Shown here: one piece after another, positions 58,029-64,000 of the stretch | How the letters are laid out: each line of letters starts with the position of its first letter | How positions within the stretch are numbered: position 1 is the stretch's first letter | Source: Clavibacter michiganensis | Lineage (GTDB): Bacteria; Actinomycetota; Actinomycetes; Actinomycetales; Microbacteriaceae | Assembly: GCA_002150995.1 (NCBI GenBank) | Contig: MDHJ01000001.1 | Span: 806,001 to 870,000 of the forward strand | Direction: 5' to 3' | DNA length: 64,000 nt | Notes under the pieces: model-generated | Databases searched by the model: none | Told to the model about the DNA's origin: nothing | What the model saw: the letters and a program-made list of their open reading frames with translations, nothing else | Made by a program: the position numbers and the translations under genes

Positions 58029-58439
58029 ATGCACAAGCGAACAGCATCCACCGTGGTCGTCGCGACGGTCCTGGTGACCGCATCCGTGTGGCGTGTCGTC
58101 GACCAGGGCGGTGACCCGGTCAGGGCGGCCGTCGTCGCGGCCGTCTCGATGGCAGGACCCGTCACGGTCCTGGTCGTGAGACGCAGGAGAACGCGTCGCG
58201 GGGCCGACGATCGGGAGCATGCGCTGGCGGCGGAGGTGCAGAGCCGGGTGCTCCGCGACACCCTCGTGGTGCTGACGGTCGCGATCCTCGTCGGCGTCGT
58301 CCAGCCCGGCATCAGCGCCGCGCTCATGGCGTGCGGGGTGCTCCTGGTCGCCCTCGCGGACTTCCGGCTGCGGTACTCCCACGCTCGCTGCACGCGTCGA
58401 GCCCTCCCGGCCGCCCGGTCCTCAGCGGCCCCCTCGTGA
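58029..58439 (+). CDS. Small membrane protein (136 aa), unknown
   Basis: ATG 58029, with a strong GAGGAGGGGG ribosome site, encodes about four hydrophobic segments (residues about 8-24, 31-50, 75-92, 93-110) separated by a very basic loop, VVRRRRTRRG. The C-terminal tail is basic and Ala/Pro-rich. No family is recognised. It is the third gene of the unknown cassette and ends 110 bases before the convergent xylA. Confidence 0.55.
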   Translation: MHKRTASTVVVATVLVTASVWRVVDQGGDPVRAAVVAAVSMAGPVTVLVVRRRRTRRGADDREHALAAEVQSRVLRDTLVVLTVAILVGVVQPGISAALMACGVLLVALADFRLRYSHARCTRRALPAARSSAAPS

Positions 58440-58549
58440 TCCTCTCCGCGGGCCTCGGCACGACGATCGCGACGCGCGGACGACGAGAGCCGCCCCCGTG
58501 ATCCGGGAGCGGCTCTCGTGTGGTGCGGCCGTGCCGCGGGCGGGGTGCG

Positions 58550-59743
58550 CTAGGAGCGCGCGCCCATGAGGTGCTCGAGCGCCAGCTGGTTGAGGCGCAC
58601 GAAGCCGAAGCCCTTGCCGTCGAAGTACTCGTCGGCCGCGAAGTCCTCGTAGGAGGAGCGGTCGGCGAGGATGTCGTCGTAGGACTCGCCCTCGTTCAGC
58701 GTCGGGGTGTCGATCTCGGCGACCTTGGCGGCGGCGAGCGCCTCCTGGACCTCGGGGTCGGCGCGGAACGCCTGCGCGCGCTCCTTGAGGAGCAGGTACA
58801 TGCGCATGTTCGCTGCGGCGGAGTCCCACACGCCCGTGATGTCCTCGGTGCGGCTCGGCTTGTAGTCGAAGTGACGGGGGCCGTCGTAGGAGCGGCCGCC
58901 GCCCACGCCGCCGTTCTCCAGCAGGTCGACGAGCGAGAACGCGTTCTGCAGGTCGCCGTGCCCGAAGACGAGGTCCTGGTCGTACTTGATGCCGCGCTGG
59001 CCGTTGAGGTCGATGTGGAAGAGCTTGCCCTGGTACAGCGCCTGCATGATGCCGGCGGTGAAGTTGAGGCCCGCCATCTGCTCGTGGCCCACCTCGGGGT
59101 TCACGCCCACGAGCTCGGGGCGCTCGAGGGTCTCGATGAAGGCGAGCGCGTGGCCGAGAGTCGGCAGCAGGATGTCGCCGCGGGGCTCGTTGGGCTTCGG
59201 CTCGATGGCGAAGCGGATGTCGTAGCCCTTGTCGGTGACGTAGTCGCCGAGGAGGTTGACGGCCTCGCGGTAGCGCTCGAGCGCGCCGCGGACGTCCTTG
59301 GCGGAGTCGTACTCGGCGCCCTCGCGGCCGCCCCACATCACGAACGTCTGGGCACCGAGCTCGGCGGCGAGGTCGATGTTGCGGAGGACCTTGCGGATCG
59401 CGAAGCGGCGGACCGCGCGGTCGTTGCTGGTGAAGCCGCCGTCCTTGAAGACGGGGGCGGAGAAGAGGTTCGTGGTGACCATCGGCACGACGATGCCGGT
59501 GTCGCTGAGCGCGCCCTTGAGGCGGTCGATCTGCTTCTGGCGCTCGGCGTCGGTCGAGCCGAACGCGAAGAGGTCGTCGTCGTGGAAGGTGAGGCCGTAG
59601 GCGCCGAGCTCCGAGATGCGCTCCACGCCCTCGACGACGTCGAGGTCGGCGCGGGTCGGGCCGCCGAAGGGGTCGGCCCCCGTGTAGCCGATGGTCCAGA
59701 GTCCGAACGAGAACTTGTCCTCGCGGGTGGGGGTGAGCGCCAT
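58550..59743 (-). CDS. xylA: Xylose isomerase
   Basis: This 397-residue TIM-barrel enzyme interconverts D-xylose and D-xylulose (also glucose/fructose in vitro). The actinobacterial class I type is shown by [17 protein letters not shown], the catalytic histidine region [30 protein letters not shown], the metal ligands in [14 protein letters not shown] and [28 protein letters not shown] precedes ATG 59743. No xylulokinase gene adjoins it; the neighbour is a divergent aldo/keto reductase. Confidence 0.96.
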   Translation of the reverse strand: MALTPTREDKFSFGLWTIGYTGADPFGGPTRADLDVVEGVERISELGAYGLTFHDDDLFAFGSTDAERQKQIDRLKGALSDTGIVVPMVTTNLFSAPVFKDGGFTSNDRAVRRFAIRKVLRNIDLAAELGAQTFVMWGGREGAEYDSAKDVRGALERYREAVNLLGDYVTDKGYDIRFAIEPKPNEPRGDILLPTLGHALAFIETLERPELVGVNPEVGHEQMAGLNFTAGIMQALYQGKLFHIDLNGQRGIKYDQDLVFGHGDLQNAFSLVDLLENGGVGGGRSYDGPRHFDYKPSRTEDITGVWDSAAANMRMYLLLKERAQAFRADPEVQEALAAAKVAEIDTPTLNEGESYDDILADRSSYEDFAADEYFDGKGFGFVRLNQLALEHLMGARS

Positions 59744-59773
59744 GGTGTCTCCTGTCAGCGTCGTCGATGATTT

Positions 59774-59788
59774 GTTGCTCTGTACAAC
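59774..59788. promoter_or_regulatory. Possible operator between xylA and the aldo/keto reductase gene
   Basis: GTTG (59774-59777) and CAAC (59785-59788) form a short inverted repeat with a 7-base centre in an AT-rich patch. A TATAGCGT sequence follows at about 59791, which could be a rightward -10. It resembles ROK-type XylR sites only loosely. Confidence 0.3.
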
Positions 59789-59839
59789 CTATAGCGTGGC
59801 AGGGCTCGGCACAATGCGGCGGGGGGCAGACTCGCAGGC

Positions 59840-60816
59840 ATGGACCTCGACGACGCGACCACGCATCCCTCCGCCACGACCACGCGCTACGGCCGCACCG
59901 GGATCGAGGTGCCGGCGATCTGCATCGGCACCTCCGGCTGGGGCCCAGCCCGGTCGGGGAGGACGAGGCGGCCCGCGACGCGCGCATCACCGAGCTCGCC
60001 GCGGCCATCGTCGACGGCCCGCTCCGGTTCCTCGACACCTCCAACATCTACGGCGGCGGCGAGTCCGAGGCGCTCGTCGGACGGCCCCTGGCGGACGGTC
60101 GCTCGCTCGCCGACCGGCTCGTGATCCAGACCAAGGTGGACCGCGACGCCCGCACCGGCGACTTCTCCGGCGACCGCATGCGGCGCAGCATCGAGGAGTC
60201 GCTGACGCGCCTCGGCGTCGACCGCGTGCCCGTGCTCATGCTGCACGACCCCGAGAACACGACGTTCGAGGCGGCCACGTCGCCCGGCGGTCCCGTGGAG
60301 GCGCTCCTCGCGATCCGCGACGCGGGCCTCGCGGACAGCATCGGCATCTCCGGCGGCGACGTGCACCTCATCCAGCGCTTCGTGGAGCTCGACGTGTTCG
60401 ACGCGCTCATCACGCACAACCGCGCGACCCTCCTCGACGACTCGGCCGCCGCGCTGCTCGAGGCGGCGGGCGCCCGCGACATGGGCGTCACGAACGCGGC
60501 GCCGTACGGCGGCGGGATCCTCACCGGCGACCCGGCCCAGGCGTCGACCTACGGGTACGGCCCGGCCCGGCCCGCGGTGGCCGAGGCGGCCCGGCTGATG
60601 GGGGAGGCGTGCGCCCGGCACGGCGTGCCTCTGGCGGCCGCGGCGCTGCAGGCGAGCATGCGCGATGCGCGCGTGCACTCGACGGTGGTGGGCATCTCGT
60701 CGGCGGCGCGCCTCGCGACGACCCTGGAGCTCGCCGCGGTGCCCGTGCCGGAGGAGCTGTGGGCGGAGCTCGCCGAGCTGCGGCCGGCGCCGGCGGAGTG
60801 GATCGACGCGCGCTGA
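59840..60816 (+). pseudogene. Aldo/keto reductase, split by a one-base frameshift
   Basis: From ATG 59840 the protein begins TTRYGRTGIEVPAICIGTSGWGP. At a GGGCCC run (59941-59946) the frame breaks, and the rest, SPVGEDEAARDARITELAAA ... RFLDTSNIYGGGESEALVG ... LVIQTKVDRDARTG ... VLMLHDPENTTFE, is one frame over and runs to 60816. Adding one C restores about 325 residues with the aldo/keto reductase tetrad (Asp and Tyr in LDTSNIY, Lys in QTKVD, His in MLHDP). The type resembles L-fucose/D-threo-aldose dehydrogenase-like reductases. The break is likely a sequence error. Confidence 0.8.
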
Positions 60817-60886
60817 GGGGCGGCGCCGTGGCGCGCGGCCGCCGCGATGTCGGCGGCCGTGCCCGAGTGCACGATGCGACCTTGTG

Positions 60887-60939
60887 CGAAGCGCTTCGAT
60901 GACCTAGCGTGGTGTCCGTTCGGATCATCGAAGCGCTTA
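60887..60939. promoter_or_regulatory. Two LacI-type operators upstream of the third LacI gene
   Basis: CGAAGCGCTTCG (60887-60898) is a perfect 12-bp palindrome, and TCGAAGCGCTTA (60928-60939) repeats it with one end altered. Between them CTAGCGT (about 60904) may be the -10. The arrangement fits autorepression by the gene at 60957. Confidence 0.7.
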
Positions 60940-60956
60940 GACGACGGAGTCACCGC

Positions 60957-62006
60957 ATGGCCACCATCCACGACGTCGCGCGCGTCGCCGGGGTGTCCAT
61001 CAGCACCGTGTCGTACGCGCTCTCCGGCAAGAGGTCCATCACCGCCGCCACGCGAGCCCGCATCGACCGGGCCGTCGCGGAGCTCGGCTACCGGCCGAAC
61101 GCGGGGGCGCGGATGCTCGCCGGGAGCCGCACGAGCATCATCGCGCTCACCGCGCCCATGCACGGCGACACGCACCCGCCGGCGCTCATGTCGTTCGTGC
61201 TGGCCGTGGTCACCGCCGCCCGCTCCTACGACTACGACGTGCTGCTGCTCACGCAGGACGACTCGCTCTCCGGCCTCCGCCGCGTCGCGTCGAGCTCGCT
61301 CGTCGACGGCATCGTGATGATGGACGTGGCGGTCGAGGACGAGCGCGTCCCCGTCCTCCGCGACCTCGACCTGCCCTCGGCGCTCATCGGGATCCCGCAC
61401 GAGACGGCCGGCCTCACCTGCGTCGACCTCGACTTCGAGGCCGCGGCCGACCTCGCCGTCGGGCGCCTCGTCGACCTGGGACACGAGTCCGTGGGGATGC
61501 TCGGCCACTCCCAGCACCTCTACGACCGCGGGTCGAACTTCGCGCCGCGCTTCCGCGACGGCTACCTCGCCGCGGGCGCCGCCCGGGGGATCCGGACCGC
61601 CTTCCACACGACCGAGTCGACCAGGGAGGCCGTGACCGCCGCCCTCGACGCGGTGCGCGCGGAGCTCCCCGACCTCTCGGCCCTCGTGCTCAACTGCAAC
61701 GAGAACGTGCACTCGATCCTGCTCGAGCTGCTGCGCGAGCGAGGCGTGCGCGTGCCGGAGGACCTGTCCCTCGTCTCCGCCTGCTCCAGCTTCCCGACCG
61801 ACCACCTCGTGCCGCCGCTCGACGTCATCCCGCTGCCCGCGGCGGACCAGGGCCGGCGGGCCGTCGAGCTCCTCATGGAGCGGCTCGACGGACGCGGCGA
61901 GCCCCACGTGGAGCTCATCCCGCCCGAGTACCGGCCGCTCGGGTCCACCGCGGCGCCCGCGGCGCGCGACGCGGCGGCACCGGCGCCCGCGACCGCCGCG
62001 GCCTGA
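60957..62006 (+). CDS. LacI-family regulator of the downstream sugar ABC operon
   Basis: In this 349-residue protein the HTH is TIHDVARVAGVSISTVSYALSGK (recognition residues Ile, Ser and Tyr), the hinge GARMLAGSRTSIIALTAP, and then comes an effector-binding domain. Palindromes of the CGAAGCGCTTCG type lie before this gene and before the binding-protein gene at 62116, so it should control both. ATG 60957 is preferred to the open frame from 60909 because the ACGGAG ribosome site and HTH position fit. The C-terminal tail is Ala/Pro-rich. Confidence 0.88.
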   Translation: MATIHDVARVAGVSISTVSYALSGKRSITAATRARIDRAVAELGYRPNAGARMLAGSRTSIIALTAPMHGDTHPPALMSFVLAVVTAARSYDYDVLLLTQDDSLSGLRRVASSSLVDGIVMMDVAVEDERVPVLRDLDLPSALIGIPHETAGLTCVDLDFEAAADLAVGRLVDLGHESVGMLGHSQHLYDRGSNFAPRFRDGYLAAGAARGIRTAFHTTESTREAVTAALDAVRAELPDLSALVLNCNENVHSILLELLRERGVRVPEDLSLVSACSSFPTDHLVPPLDVIPLPAADQGRRAVELLMERLDGRGEPHVELIPPEYRPLGSTAAPAARDAAAPAPATAAA

Positions 62007-62077
62007 CCGCCCGACCCGCCCGACCTGCCCGACCCGTCCACCCCCCGACCGCACGACCCCCCATCCGAACGCCCATC

Positions 62078-62093
62078 GTCGAAACGCTTCGAC
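62078..62093. promoter_or_regulatory. LacI-type operator before the third sugar ABC operon
   Basis: GTCGAAACGCTTCGAC is a near-perfect 16-base palindrome 23 bases upstream of the binding-protein start and shares CGAA-N-CGCTTCG with the two sites before the regulator. AAGGAAG at 62104 is the ribosome site. Confidence 0.7.
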
Positions 62094-62115
62094 GCATCGC
62101 CTCAAGGAAGAAGCC

Positions 62116-63414
62116 ATGAACCCACGCAGGATCCTCACCTCGCTCGCCGCCGTCAGCGTCGGCGCCCTCCTCCTCGGCGGCTGCTCCGCCTCCGGGGGCG
62201 GCGACTCCGCCGCCGGCGGGAAGGTCACCCTCGACTTCTGGTCGTGGGCCCCGAACACGCAGGAGCTCGTCGACACCTGGAACGCCGCCAACCCCGACGT
62301 GCAGGTGAAGTACACCGACGCCGGCGGCGGGCGCGACTCGTCCGCCAAGCTGCTCACCGCCAGCCGCGCCGGCAACGCGCCCGACCTGTCCGCGGTCGAG
62401 TACACGACCCTCCCGTCGCTCATCGTCGCCGACGTGCCGCTCGACATCACCGAGCAGGTCGCCGACGTCCAGGACGCCTACACCGAGGGCACCTGGGAGC
62501 AGGTCACCTTCGACGACCACGTCTTCGCCCTCCCGCAGGACGTCGGCCCGATGGCGCTCGTCTACCGCAGCGACCTCCTCGAGCAGTGGGGCATCCCCGT
62601 GCCCACCACCTGGGCCGAGTTCGCCGACGCCGCGCAGAAGGTGCGCGACGCCGACCCCGAGGCGTACATCGCGAGCATCCCCGCCGACCAGTTCGGCTTC
62701 TTCGCGGGCGTCGCCACGCAGGCCGGCGCCTCCTGGTGGGACATCTCCGGCAGCACCTGGTCCGTCGGCATCGGCGACGAGCCGTCGCTCGAGGTCGCCG
62801 ACTACTTCCAGGACCTCGCCGACCGCGACCTCATCAGCACCGACCCGATCCTCACCCCGGAGTGGAACGCGAAGGCGAACGCCGGCAAGTTCCTGTCGTG
62901 GCCGTCGGCGCTCTGGGCGCCCGGCGTGATCGAGGGCGTCGCGCCCGACACCATCGGGAAGTGGTCGATGAGCCCGCTGCCCGAGTGGACGCCCGGCGAG
63001 GCGGCCGTGGCGTACCAGGGCGGATCCGGCGTCATCGTGACGAAGGGATCCGAGCACCCGGAGGAGGCCGCGGCCTTCGCCAAGTGGCTGAACGCCAGCG
63101 ACGAGGGCGCGGAGCTCGTGCTGAACGTGCAGAACGGGTACCCGGCCGCCGTCAGCGGCCAGGAGGCCGCCGCCGAGAGCGCGCCGCCGGCCCTCATGCC
63201 GCAGCAGACCGACTACTACCGCATCGCCGCGGACATCTCGTCCGACACCATCCCGGTCACCTGGGGCCCGAACGTCAACGTCGCCGAGACGGCCATGACC
63301 GACGCGCTCAACAAGGCGATCTCCGACGGCACCCCGTGGCGTGACGCGTTCACCGCGGTGCAGGCGACCGTGGAGGCGGACATGACGAAGTCCGGCTTCA
63401 CCGTGGCCGACTGA
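62116..63414 (+). CDS. Sugar ABC transporter substrate-binding lipoprotein
   Basis: In this 432-residue protein the signal peptide ends in lipobox LLLGGC (Cys about residue 24), followed by a Gly/Ser linker and a family 1 solute-binding fold starting VTLDFWSWAPNTQELVDTWN and containing LLTASRAGNAPDLSAVEYTT. The substrate is unknown but probably an oligo- or monosaccharide. The permease gene begins 11 bases after the stop, without the long hairpin-bearing gap seen in the other two sugar operons. Confidence 0.88.
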   Translation: MNPRRILTSLAAVSVGALLLGGCSASGGGDSAAGGKVTLDFWSWAPNTQELVDTWNAANPDVQVKYTDAGGGRDSSAKLLTASRAGNAPDLSAVEYTTLPSLIVADVPLDITEQVADVQDAYTEGTWEQVTFDDHVFALPQDVGPMALVYRSDLLEQWGIPVPTTWAEFADAAQKVRDADPEAYIASIPADQFGFFAGVATQAGASWWDISGSTWSVGIGDEPSLEVADYFQDLADRDLISTDPILTPEWNAKANAGKFLSWPSALWAPGVIEGVAPDTIGKWSMSPLPEWTPGEAAVAYQGGSGVIVTKGSEHPEEAAAFAKWLNASDEGAELVLNVQNGYPAAVSGQEAAAESAPPALMPQQTDYYRIAADISSDTIPVTWGPNVNVAETAMTDALNKAISDGTPWRDAFTAVQATVEADMTKSGFTVAD

Positions 63415-63425
63415 CGGAGGCGCCC

Positions 63426-64000
63426 GTGACCACCACGCCCGTCGCCGCGGCGCAGGCGGCCGAGCCCCGGCGCACGCCGGTCGCACGGGGCGGCACCCGC
63501 CGCCGCCCCGTGCGGTGGGCGCCGTACCTGTTCGCCGCGCCCGCCGTGATCCTCTTCGTCGTCTTCATGCTCGTGCCGATCGTCTACGCGGCGTGGCTGA
63601 GCCTGCAGACCTACCGCCTCGAGGGCGGCGGCATCCTCGGCACGCGCGTGCAGGTGTTCGCCGGGCTCGACAACTACGCGGCCGTCCTCTCCGACCCCGA
63701 GCTCACCGCCGGCTTCGGCCGGCTCGCGATCTACGGGATCATCTCCGTGCCGCTGACCCTCGGCCTCGCGCTGCTGTTCGCGCTCATGCTCGACGTGCCC
63801 GCCGCCCGGGCGACCCGGTTCGCGCGCACGGCGATCTTCATCCCGTACGCGGTGCCCGGCGTGGTCGCGGCGCTCCTCTGGGGCTTCATGTACCTGCCCG
63901 GGACGAGCCCGTTCTCGGCCGTGTCCGAGGCCCTCGGCGGCGGCGCGATCCCGTTCCTCGGCGAGCCCGCGATCTACGCCTCCGTCGCGAACATCGCGAT
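63426..64000 (+). CDS. Sugar ABC transporter permease (MalF/UgpA type), cut by window end
   Basis: The 5' part, about 191 codons from GTG 63426, is open to the end of the window. After a basic N-terminus come helix 1 APYLFAAPAVILFVVFMLVP and the typical FAGLDNYAAVLSDPEL segment, then helices LAIYGIISVPLTLGLALLFA and TAIFIPYAVPGVVAALLWGF. These match the first half of a MalF/UgpA-type inner-membrane permease. The EAA loop would lie beyond the window. A GGAGG ribosome site overlaps the stop region of the binding-protein gene. Confidence 0.88.
   Translation, partial: MTTTPVAAAQAAEPRRTPVARGGTRRRPVRWAPYLFAAPAVILFVVFMLVPIVYAAWLSLQTYRLEGGGILGTRVQVFAGLDNYAAVLSDPELTAGFGRLAIYGIISVPLTLGLALLFALMLDVPAARATRFARTAIFIPYAVPGVVAALLWGFMYLPGTSPFSAVSEALGGGAIPFLGEPAIYASVANIA

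Overview
The window is about 73% GC and densely packed, with many GTG starts and 4-bp stop/start overlaps (ATGA or GTGA). The gene content (folate operon with a folB-folK fusion behind ftsH, DUF3180 and paired bacterial PH-domain genes before panC and lysS, clpC, DUF305/DUF3105 pair, cbs next to metB) is that of an actinobacterium of the family Microbacteriaceae. Overall style resembles Clavibacter, but that genus call is an inference made without any database search.

Layout. 0.3-6.3 kb: an NAD-dependent epimerase, a TspO-like membrane protein divergent from a MarR regulator, a DUF2071 protein, a GH15 glucoamylase/trehalase-like enzyme and a macro-domain protein. 6.4-6.7 kb: minus-strand tRNA genes Glu, Asp and Phe. 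7.1-9.9 kb: two tandem secreted cell-wall hydrolases (M23 and NlpC/P60) with related coiled-coil regions. 10-23.7 kb: housekeeping block of ppa (reverse strand), then tilS, hpt, ftsH, folE, folP, a membrane protein, folBK, DUF3180, two PH-domain proteins, a DUF2520 protein, panC and lysS, mostly coupled. 23.7-31.7 kb: two tiny membrane proteins, clpC, an epimerase, an aldo/keto reductase, an MFS carrier and the rplJ-rplL operon with its leader. 31.9-35.4 kb: a LuxR-type regulator and a MarR/MFS pair.

35.5-42.3 kb: a LacI regulator with an alpha-glucoside-type ABC uptake system that lacks an ATPase, then an ABC exporter. 42.4-47.5 kb: DUF305/DUF3105, the transsulfuration pair cbs-metB, and RNase HI. 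47.6-57.0 kb: an arabinose locus (LacI regulator, araB-araD-araA, ChvE-type multiple-sugar ABC transporter). 57.1-58.4 kb: a small cassette of unrecognised secreted and membrane proteins with codon use unlike its surroundings. 58.5-64.0 kb: xylA, an aldo/keto reductase, and a third LacI regulator with a binding-protein/permease operon cut by the window end.

The sugar loci show a consistent logic: each of three LacI-family regulators sits beside its own distinct palindrome, repeated in front of the regulator and in front of the operon it probably controls. The arabinose-locus sites have lac-operator-like TGTGA/TCACA half-sites.

Four otherwise intact genes (GH15, macro domain, metB, aldo/keto reductase), and probably the first MarR gene, are each broken by exactly one missing base in a G/C context. 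All shifts go in the same direction, which points to base-calling or assembly errors rather than real gene decay. The least explained region is the cassette at 57.1-58.4 kb.
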